This document shows positions 1-4,907 of a stretch of DNA of 5,719 nucleotides, piece after piece; the stretch's first letter is position 1, and every line of letters starts with the position of its first letter. The stretch covers positions 1,460 through 7,178 of the forward strand of contig DDSI01000190.1 of NCBI GenBank assembly GCA_002343335.1, given 5' to 3'. Below the pieces are notes generated by a model. The model had not been told where the DNA came from, searched no databases, and saw nothing but the letters and a program-made list of their open reading frames with translations. A program made the position numbers and the translations under genes. The DNA is from Bacteriovoracaceae bacterium UBA2394 (GTDB lineage Bacteria > Bdellovibrionota > UBA2394).

Positions 1-1419
1 GGCTCCGTCCACGTGAATATTTCCGTTGATTCGACCGTTAAGAACCATATGCGTTGTTGCCCCTGATGTTCCGTCGAACACATAGGTGACGTTGCAGGGA
101 TCGTCCGCAATGTAGATATCGCGATCCGCCACGCCCGAGGTCAGAGAGTCGATTTTTATTTTCTGAAATTTACATGATTGATGACCTGCCTGAATTTGTC
201 CCCACTGCGCCGAGGAGAACATCGTACTGCCTTGAACGACATCCATGGTGATGCGTGCGTCTCCTTGCACATAAACTCCGCCGGTAGGAACTTTGCTCGT
301 CGTATTATTGATAGGGATGTAAATACCCGCCGGTACTGCACTTGTACCGCTGGCCATCGTGCCGCTGGCGCTTCCCGCGCTTACGCCTCCGGCGTAATTC
401 GTTAACCAGGAGCGAATGTTTGCATTGGTGTAGGAAGTGTTATTTGTAGCGGCATTTGCATCGGTGTCACCTGCCGCACGTCGAGCCGTGTTATAGAGGT
501 TGCTGGGCATGGATGTATTGTACGCAGAGCCCCCGAGTTGGACGTCGTTGAAATCCGCGCAACAGCTGTAGCTTGAGTTGCTCACTTGATTCCAGCTTGA
601 GGTTGCCACCGCTGATGTGAAGGGTCCGTTAAAGACAGGGTGCCCGTAGAAATTGGGAGCGGTGTTGGTGTGGACGGGTCCATTAAATACTTCCTGGCTG
701 AGAGAAGAAGAATTCGCACCTGCGAAATAAAGAGCAGCGCCCGACGTGGAAGTCGTTTGATGACGAAACAGCGACCATTGTGAAAATGGTGCGCCCTGGA
801 GAGTGATGCGGATCACGCCCGCATCTTCCGAGCCAGTGTATGAATAGCGTTCGGAACCATACGCGCGAGATTCCACCTTATAGGTGTAATCAAAGATGAT
901 TTGGTTAACGGGACTCATGATCTGCACGACAGGGTGCGCGGTAAAAGTATATTTTACCTGAGCGGCAATATCGTCTGTCGTGTCTTGATCCGTCCACGTG
1001 GTGGGAAAGGCAGACGTAAAGCTTTTAAATTCATGAGTTGTGCTAAGTACGCCGGCTGCACTGTAGGCCTGAGCGACGATAATATCTTTTAGAAATTGCA
1101 GTTCATTTCCATTGTCATATTCATTCACAATCGATGTTGAAGTCTCATCGGTGAGGGCGCCGGTATTGGCGAAGGGAAGTCTTCCTTGAAGGATGATTCC
1201 GTCAACGGCGCGATCGACCTTTCCACGCGCTTTTTCATAGGCGGCTTCCATTTGATAGTTGGAAGATTTCACGTCGTACATCGTTCCTGCCAACATGGAA
1301 GTCAGATGCGATCGATGGAGAAACGCGAGCGTCAGTCCGAGCGAAACGGTGACGAAAAGCATGACAATAATAAGAGCCGAACCCCGTTGGGCTGTCCTGG
1401 TAAATGGGTGGTGCTTCAC
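1..1419 (-). CDS. PilX-like type IV pilus assembly protein with DUF4900-like region (C-terminus cut by window edge)
   Basis: One uninterrupted minus-strand frame of 473 codons runs to the left edge, so the C-terminus is missing. The N-terminus is a short basic and polar stretch, then QRGSALIIVMLFVTVSLG and a hydrophobic segment at about residues 14-34. This is the pattern of PilX-type minor pilin proteins, which lack the strict G|FTLxE site. Residues 228-272 contain LYFAGANSSS, then FNGPVHTN (245-252) and PVFNGP (261-266), which resemble the 'F-x-GPVHTN ... P-x-F-x-G' pattern of DUF4900 proteins. A Cys-Cys pair lies at 286-287. The rest is Ser/Thr/Asn/Gly-rich and looks like an exported beta-rich domain. 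The start is GTG at 1419: an in-frame TAA lies 12 bases upstream and no in-frame ATG precedes the membrane segment. No good Shine-Dalgarno is adjacent; the nearest is a GGAG about 20 bases upstream. A two-codon ORF (ATG GGG TGA) overlaps the start. Probable role, inferred: minor pilin or pseudopilin of an inner-membrane pilus complex. It is divergent from the PilW-like gene. Confidence 0.8.
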   Translation of the reverse strand, partial: MKHHPFTRTAQRGSALIIVMLFVTVSLGLTLAFLHRSHLTSMLAGTMYDVKSSNYQMEAAYEKARGKVDRAVDGIILQGRLPFANTGALTDETSTSIVNEYDNGNELQFLKDIIVAQAYSAAGVLSTTHEFKSFTSAFPTTWTDQDTTDDIAAQVKYTFTAHPVVQIMSPVNQIIFDYTYKVESRAYGSERYSYTGSEDAGVIRITLQGAPFSQWSLFRHQTTSTSGAALYFAGANSSSLSQEVFNGPVHTNTAPNFYGHPVFNGPFTSAVATSSWNQVSNSSYSCCADFNDVQLGGSAYNTSMPSNLYNTARRAAGDTDANAATNNTSYTNANIRSWLTNYAGGVSAGSASGTMASGTSAVPAGIYIPINNTTSKVPTGGVYVQGDARITMDVVQGSTMFSSAQWGQIQAGHQSCKFQKIKIDSLTSGVADRDIYIADDPCNVTYVFDGTSGATTHMVLNGRINGNIHVDGA

Positions 1420-1453
1420 CCCATAAGTTTACGGTATGTCTCCACTTGTTAAC

Positions 1454-1465
1454 ACCCCTGGGGGT
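1454..1465. repeat. Perfect inverted repeat ACCCC-TG-GGGGT
   Basis: Five-base arms flank a two-base centre, about 35 bases upstream of the PilX-like GTG start. The loop is too short for a full RNA hairpin and no T-run follows, so an operator-like DNA site is more plausible than a terminator. It may also be chance. Confidence 0.35.
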
Positions 1466-1530
1466 TTGGAGCACTCTTTGCACGCTAAAAATTTCAGAGC
1501 AAAAAATGCCTGCAATTTCTGCGCATCTTT

Positions 1531-1546
1531 AAGTCACGGAGGACTT
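1531..1546. repeat. Inverted repeat AAGTC-N6-GACTT overlapping a candidate -10
   Basis: Perfect five-base arms are separated by six bases, ending two bases before a TATAGA box (1548-1553). The placement, between candidate -35 and -10 positions for the plus-strand peptide/pilin unit, is where a repressor site is often found. That function is inference only. Confidence 0.3.
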
Positions 1547-1567
1547 GTATAGAATGATGGTGTTCTG

Positions 1568-1580
1568 CGTCATTGTGACG
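1568..1580. repeat. Inverted repeat CGTCA-TTG-TGACG upstream of the small peptide gene
   Basis: Perfect five-base arms have a three-base centre. The element lies 13 bases before the AGGAG ribosome binding site of the small peptide gene. It could be a protein-binding site or a small 5'-UTR hairpin. The sequence does not distinguish these. Confidence 0.3.
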
Positions 1581-1593
1581 TCTAGGGAATATG

Positions 1594-1598
1594 AGGAG
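1594..1598 (+). promoter_or_regulatory. Ribosome binding site of the small secreted peptide gene
   Basis: AGGAG lies 10 bases before the ATG at 1609. It decides between three in-frame ATGs: 1591 (the Shine-Dalgarno falls inside its coding sequence), 1609 and 1615 (spacing too long). Confidence 0.6.
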
Positions 1599-1608
1599 AC
1601 CAAATCGT

Positions 1609-1755
1609 ATGATCATGATCAAAAAACTGACCGTAGTCGCCGCGCTTCTAACGATGATGGGATTGCTCGCGCCATCCGTGATGGCCATGCAAATCTGTCC
1701 AGACGGTGAGCATCTTGATGAAGCGGGTAGCTGCGTTCCAGACTCTGCTGAATAA
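1609..1755 (+). CDS. Small secreted two-cysteine acidic peptide, 48 aa, unknown function
   Basis: The translation begins MIMIKKLTVVAALLTMMG and continues to a signal peptidase I-type site, SVMA|MQ (cleavage after residue 26, with V at -3 and A at -1). The remaining mature peptide is only 22 residues and contains CPDGEHLDEAGSCVP, with cysteines at 30 and 42. It has six acidic residues and no Lys or Arg, so it is strongly acidic. The two cysteines could form a 12-residue disulfide loop in the periplasm or outside the cell. Support for a real gene: a basic n-region, a clean hydrophobic core, a good cleavage site, and AGGAG at proper spacing. The stop is 35 bases before the PilW-like start, with no terminator between, so the two are probably co-transcribed. 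An ATG at 1591 would add six residues (MRRPNR) but loses the ribosome binding site. I do not recognise a family. A hydrophobic-core peptide of this size could arise by chance, which limits confidence. Confidence 0.7.
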   Translation: MIMIKKLTVVAALLTMMGLLAPSVMAMQICPDGEHLDEAGSCVPDSAE

Positions 1756-1778
1756 TCAGCACGCAATTCAAGTCGCGT

Positions 1779-1783
1779 AGGAG
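1779..1783 (+). promoter_or_regulatory. Ribosome binding site that sets the PilW-like start at GTG 1791
   Basis: AGGAG ends seven bases before the GTG at 1791. The other in-frame GTG, at 1785, is only one base after it and cannot use it. The start at 1791 is therefore preferred, giving a protein two residues shorter. Confidence 0.65.
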
Positions 1784-1790
1784 AGTGAGT

Positions 1791-2873
1791 GTGGGGCGTT
1801 CTCGAGGATTTACCTTAGCAGAAGCGATGATTTCTATGTTGGTGATCAGTGCTCTTGGGCTCGGGATTGCCAAGTACATGAAGAAATCCAACTCCACACT
1901 CCGCTCCTCCGACATGACCGAAGAGCTTCGAAGCGTTAGCGAACAGGTGCAGTCGCTCATCGCGACAGACCTTTCCCAGGTCGCATTCGTAAATCCGCTT
2001 TGTGTTGGAAATAGTCCGACAGGCGTCACTCCAACTATCAATTGCAGCAGCGTAAAAATTCGGGGTGGTATCACCATCCTTCCGGGTACGGACAAGACAG
2101 ATGTGCATGCGATGACGAGCTTTGGACTGCCTGCCAATTACACCTCCTCGGCCGCATCGCTCACGAAAAGCACGGATAGTTTTAGGCTCGTGGTTTACGA
2201 TCAAATCGATAACTTTAGCTGTCGCTTGGGCACCGCTGATCCGAGCCTCGTCGCCGAACAATTTAGCGTGGATTCCGCATGCACACCCAACTTAGCGGTG
2301 GGAAAACTTTATGTCGTTGTACAATCGTTTGGGACCGCCGGCACAGTAGCTTATGCAAATTTAGTTCAAGTGACGGCCATCAACACGGGAACACATCTCA
2401 TTTCTATCTCGACAGGGAGTAGCAATCGTTACAATCAAACTGGTGGAATCGGAATTTCCGGATTCACTCAGCGGGCGATGATCTTTCCTGTGAAGATGGT
2501 GGAGTGGTCCATTGCATCCGACGGTGTCTACCGACGAGAAATTTCTCCGAGCAGTTCCGACTTAGTGGGTTTGGGGACATGGAGGCAGATCAGTCCTCGC
2601 GTGGAAAGCATGCAAGCAAAACCAGTCACGATCACGAGCACGGTAGCCACTGAACATAATCGAACATTGAGTGGCCTCGATGCCGCGGATGAAAATATGG
2701 ACGGTATTGAAGACCTCCGAGGTCTTCAGGTGGATCTCATTTTAAAATCAGCGCGTGTGGATACCAGTGGGAAGACTTATACGAATTCGCATAACTCGAG
2801 TGCCACCGCTGATACCTATCCCCGTCAACAGACCAAGTTCTTCACGGCGATGAAAAATTTTCTGCAATACTAG
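1791..2873 (+). CDS. PilW/GspJ-like prepilin-type minor pilin, 360 aa
   Basis: The N-terminus reads MGRSRG|FTLAEAMISMLV. This is a textbook class III prepilin signal: a short basic leader ending in Gly, Phe at +1 and Glu at +5, then a hydrophobic helix to about residue 28. The expected processing is cleavage and N-methylation by the prepilin peptidase, followed by assembly through the inner membrane. The length, well above a major pilin (about 150 aa), and the region near residues 301-321 (ENMDGIEDLRGLQVDLILKS) fit the PilW/GspJ class, where a late 'D-x-N-x-DG' stretch precedes a 'V-x-L-x-L' strand. Cysteines at 71, 85, 144 and 164 form two close pairs and could make two disulfide loops. GTG 1791 is chosen over GTG 1785 because of the AGGAG spacing. 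The gene is preceded by the small peptide gene and is divergent from the PilX-like gene, so the products probably belong to one pilus or pseudopilus tip complex. Prepilin identity is firm; the PilW versus GspJ assignment is tentative. Confidence 0.88.
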   Translation: MGRSRGFTLAEAMISMLVISALGLGIAKYMKKSNSTLRSSDMTEELRSVSEQVQSLIATDLSQVAFVNPLCVGNSPTGVTPTINCSSVKIRGGITILPGTDKTDVHAMTSFGLPANYTSSAASLTKSTDSFRLVVYDQIDNFSCRLGTADPSLVAEQFSVDSACTPNLAVGKLYVVVQSFGTAGTVAYANLVQVTAINTGTHLISISTGSSNRYNQTGGIGISGFTQRAMIFPVKMVEWSIASDGVYRREISPSSSDLVGLGTWRQISPRVESMQAKPVTITSTVATEHNRTLSGLDAADENMDGIEDLRGLQVDLILKSARVDTSGKTYTNSHNSSATADTYPRQQTKFFTAMKNFLQY

Positions 2874-2911
2874 ACCGCTGGATCTCGTGGCGGCCTAGAA
2901 TCGCAGTTTTT
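2870..2911 (+). terminator. Weak candidate terminator after the pilin gene
   Basis: CTAG-A-CCGC pairs with GCGG-C-CTAG (eight base pairs with one A.C mismatch and a loop of about 11 bases). The stem begins at the stop codon. A run of five T follows at 2907-2911, but eight bases after the stem, farther than in a standard intrinsic terminator. It may only attenuate. Confidence 0.35.
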
Positions 2912-2948
2912 CTATCCTTTTCACGCCAAGCTCCGATATAACCGAAGA

Positions 2949-3620
2949 GTGAGAATCATCGTGCTGTGTCTCTTATTGACTCTGATTGGCTCAAAACAGG
3001 CCTCTGCTTTTTGGGGAGAAGTTCCCTTTTCGGGTTCTGCACATTTCTATGCTGCTCCCCGATTTTTTAATGATTCAGTTTTGGGAAGTGCCAACGGATT
3101 CGACACATGGGGTTGGCCGGAGTTTGGAGCTTCGTTTGGTGTTTACGAATTGCCCTTTCGAATCGAGCCCGTCATCGGATTTAGTTACGTCTTTAAAACT
3201 GGCAATGAAATTTCGACCGCCGCAGGTACCTCTATCGACAAATTTTTCTATCAATTTTTTACGACGGAGATCGGAGCAAGATGGACGGCATGGGAGCAAT
3301 CGTTCTTTCCCGTCATTCCATTTGTTCAAGCGGGGATGACCTATCGATTTGGAAGATTTAAGAAGCGAACCAGCGCGGTGGGTGTTCGCACATCGGTCGT
3401 CGGCGGCGACTTCGGCGGCAATCTGACGGGTGGGGCAATCATCTCCTTCTTTTACGATCAGAAACGCCGAGACGATATGAGCAGCGAATGGGAGTTGAAA
3501 GACTTTGGCGCCACACTTTTCGGTTCCTATCAGCCCTCCGGACTTTTCCGACATGGACTCGGAGGGGTCAATGAAACGGGCGGTACCTCCTTCGGGGGCG
3601 GCCTATACTTCGATTGGTAG
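2949..3620 (+). CDS. Outer-membrane beta-barrel protein of unknown function, 223 aa
   Basis: The protein has a Sec signal peptide (MRIIVLCLLLTLIGSKQASA, cleavage after residue 20 at ASA|FW). The mature part is about 200 residues, rich in Gly, Phe, Tyr and Trp. Alternating polar and hydrophobic stretches such as FGASFGVYELPFRIEPVIGFSYVF, PFVQAGMTYRFGRF and GGAIISFFYDQ look like antiparallel barrel strands joined by short turns. It ends in GGGLYFDW: a terminal aromatic residue preceded by alternating hydrophobics, as in proteins inserted by the BAM machinery. The size suits an 8- to 10-strand barrel of the OmpA/OmpW type, but no family motif is recognisable. The start is GTG 2949; a second in-frame GTG at 2961 would remove the only basic residue of the signal peptide. 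The Shine-Dalgarno (GAAGAG, overlapping the start) is poor. The gene lies 75 bases after the pilin gene and 55 before the next gene on the same strand. A link to the pilins is not shown by the sequence. Confidence 0.78.
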   Translation: MRIIVLCLLLTLIGSKQASAFWGEVPFSGSAHFYAAPRFFNDSVLGSANGFDTWGWPEFGASFGVYELPFRIEPVIGFSYVFKTGNEISTAAGTSIDKFFYQFFTTEIGARWTAWEQSFFPVIPFVQAGMTYRFGRFKKRTSAVGVRTSVVGGDFGGNLTGGAIISFFYDQKRRDDMSSEWELKDFGATLFGSYQPSGLFRHGLGGVNETGGTSFGGGLYFDW

Positions 3621-3661
3621 TCTAAATTTTCGGCATGAATCCTGCATATTTACGGTCCTTT

Positions 3662-3667
3662 AGAGGA
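3662..3667 (+). promoter_or_regulatory. Ribosome binding site of the helical exported protein gene
   Basis: AGAGGA lies eight bases before the ATG at 3676, a standard spacing that supports this start. Confidence 0.6.
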
Positions 3668-3675
3668 TTCGTGGC

Positions 3676-4887
3676 ATGTATCGGTTTCCGTACATTTATC
3701 TATTCAACCTCATTTTGAGCATCGTCTTTGTGGGAACTCCTTTGAAAAGCCACGCGCAGACGACACTGTCTTCTTCGCCGCTGGAACTTGGCGGGTTGAG
3801 TCTCTCTGAGATCGGAAAAATTTACGAAGAAGCGCTTTCGGAGTTACTGAAAAACCACGCGGCGCTAGAAAACCGGAACCTGACTCCCATTGAAGTCGAA
3901 TATTTAGAAGAAATTTACACCTATTTCTCCGAGCATCGCGAGGAGTGGTCCCTTATCTCCAATCCCGAGGTAAAAGCGCATTTACAATCCGTGTCTAAAC
4001 GATGGGATCCTCGCCATACCTATCGATGGACAAATCCGAAGACGACTTCCGATTTTCTTACCATGCTTCATCTGAATGCGCCTTCACCCTTGGGATTCTA
4101 CGGCCTTCGCGTGGCTCAAAAAGTTTTTCAAAAGGAATACCCTGCTCGATTTACAAAGCGTTATGTAACTCATCTACTGGATCGAATCCGAGCATTTAAC
4201 AGTCATTTTCTCCGGGCGGGCCAAGTGGAGATCGAGGATCAAGTTCAATGGCTTAAAGCGATTGATGAATTGAATGATGTCGCCGACCGAGTTGAATCCA
4301 ATTGGACGCCAAGCGAGTTGGAGGCCATGCATGCGCTGCGTGGAGATATGCAGGCGGACATTGATGAGCAGTTTCGCTTTTCTCTCCGAGAGAGTATGAA
4401 ATCTTCGAAATCTCCAATTCTCAATCTCAAGCTCTACGAAACACTCAATAATCCAGAGCTGCGCGAGAGCCTCATTAAAGTCCTTCGTGAACAATTCACG
4501 TCCTTTTTTGCTCTCAATCCTTCGAAGATCGACCTGGAGCGATATCTCTTTGTGATTCTTAAGCCGGAAGAACTGCCACTCCTTATGCAAGCAGGTAGTG
4601 CCACAGACACGCCTGTCGGACTGATGCTGAATTTGGCCCAAACCGGAAAGGCTGCAAAGCTTCTGCTGATTGACTATCTCAGTGCGAGAGAAACGCTTTC
4701 ATCGGAGGAGACCGCCAAGGTTATGGAGGCTTTCCCGACCATTGAAGTCGAGTTCTCAATTCGAAAATCTTCCGCATCGGAATTTTCCTTCCAGCGGCGT
4801 ACGGTGCCGGCATCGCGAATATGCATGAAAATGGTGACTTTCTTTAACCTCACTCGGCTTCAAAGAAGCATGGGCGCTTCGCACTAG
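3676..4887 (+). CDS. Exported alpha-helical protein of unknown function, 403 aa (C-terminus possibly misframed)
   Basis: Residues 1-27 form a signal peptide with a hydrophobic core and the site SHA|QTT, so the product should be periplasmic or surface-located. The mature part is mostly predicted helix with many charged residues (for example IYEEALSELLKNHAALE, VEYLEEIYTYFSEHREEW, IEDQVQWLKAIDELNDVADR) and contains no cysteine before the doubtful C-terminus. I see no catalytic motif and do not recognise a family; repeated helical pairs might suggest a scaffold or binding role, but that is a guess. The start is supported by AGAGGA at 3662-3667. Oddity: after residue 364 (AAA at 4765-4767) the frame becomes Arg/Ser-rich and poor in G-starting codons (7 of 39). 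The -1 frame reads an ordinary hydrophobic and glycine-rich tail and ends at TAA 4845-4847. Either the last 39 residues are a genuine divergent tail, or there is a frameshift near 4764. The stop TAG lies 20 bases before truA. Confidence 0.7.
   Translation: MYRFPYIYLFNLILSIVFVGTPLKSHAQTTLSSSPLELGGLSLSEIGKIYEEALSELLKNHAALENRNLTPIEVEYLEEIYTYFSEHREEWSLISNPEVKAHLQSVSKRWDPRHTYRWTNPKTTSDFLTMLHLNAPSPLGFYGLRVAQKVFQKEYPARFTKRYVTHLLDRIRAFNSHFLRAGQVEIEDQVQWLKAIDELNDVADRVESNWTPSELEAMHALRGDMQADIDEQFRFSLRESMKSSKSPILNLKLYETLNNPELRESLIKVLREQFTSFFALNPSKIDLERYLFVILKPEELPLLMQAGSATDTPVGLMLNLAQTGKAAKLLLIDYLSARETLSSEETAKVMEAFPTIEVEFSIRKSSASEFSFQRRTVPASRICMKMVTFFNLTRLQRSMGASH
4765..4847 (+). other. Alternative -1 frame 3' end of the preceding gene
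   Basis: If translation slips back one base at the AAAA run (4764-4767), the protein would continue after Lys-364 with IFRIGIFLPAAYGAG, then IANMHENGDFL, and stop at TAA 4845-4847, giving 390 residues. In this frame 10 of 26 sense codons start with G, against 7 of 39 in the annotated frame, and the residues are more like a folded protein. A TGA at 4743-4745 closes this frame upstream, so any change of frame must occur between 4745 and about 4770. A mutation, a sequencing error or programmed slippage could each explain it. A real but unusual tail in the annotated frame remains possible. Confidence 0.4.
4857..4880 (+). repeat. Nested GCTTC/GAAGC inverted repeats ahead of truA
   Basis: GCTTC (4857-4861), AAA, GAAGC (4865-4869), ATGGGC, GCTTC (4876-4880). 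The central GAAGC can pair with either flanking GCTTC, giving two mutually exclusive five-base-pair hairpins with loops of three and six bases. There is no T-run directly after, so this is not a standard terminator. It sits 28 bases before the truA start. Confidence 0.4.
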
Positions 4888-4907
4888 ATGAGCTATTTAC
4901 TTCTCAC

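Larger units (their letters stand above)
1420..1608. promoter_or_regulatory. Divergent intergenic control region
   Basis: This region separates the minus-strand PilX-like gene from the plus-strand peptide/pilin genes, so it should hold promoters for both directions. Visible structure: an ACCCC-TG-GGGGT inverted repeat at 1454-1465; an 11-base imperfect direct repeat (AATTTCAGAGC at 1490-1500, AATTTCTGCGC at 1514-1524); AAGTC-N6-GACTT at 1531-1546; and CGTCA-TTG-TGACG at 1568-1580. A -10-like TATAGA lies at 1548-1553 on the plus strand, but no convincing -35 hexamer is found 16-18 bases before it. I could not settle on a promoter for either strand. That the region is regulatory is inferred from the gene arrangement. 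Confidence 0.5.

Noticed and set aside
178..1452. Plus-strand frames of 63 to 88 codons at 178-405, 901-1092 and 1186-1452.
   Set aside because: All lie opposite the continuous 473-codon PilX-like frame, which has a membrane segment and recognisable motifs.
1554..1709. A 51-codon frame starting at ATG 1554 behind a GGAGGA at 1538-1543.
   Set aside because: It overlaps the small secreted peptide out of frame, has a polar Arg/Asp-rich composition with no recognisable feature, and is less convincing than the signal-peptide frame despite the good Shine-Dalgarno.
1619..2261. Long minus-strand frames of 172 and 148 codons opposite the pilin gene.
   Set aside because: They lie antisense to a clear prepilin gene, show no motif or signal, and have compositions expected of shadow frames.
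2937..2942. TATAAC as a -10 box for the barrel gene.
   Set aside because: No -35 hexamer is found at the right distance, and the predicted transcription start would fall on the GTG itself, requiring a leaderless GTG message.
3621..3675. A promoter between the barrel gene and the helical exported protein gene.
   Set aside because: The gap is AT-rich in part, but no -35/-10 pair with acceptable spacing is visible; read-through from upstream is equally possible.
4174..4641. A 155-codon minus-strand frame inside the helical exported protein gene.
   Set aside because: It is antisense to a frame with a signal peptide and ribosome binding site, and no domain is visible.
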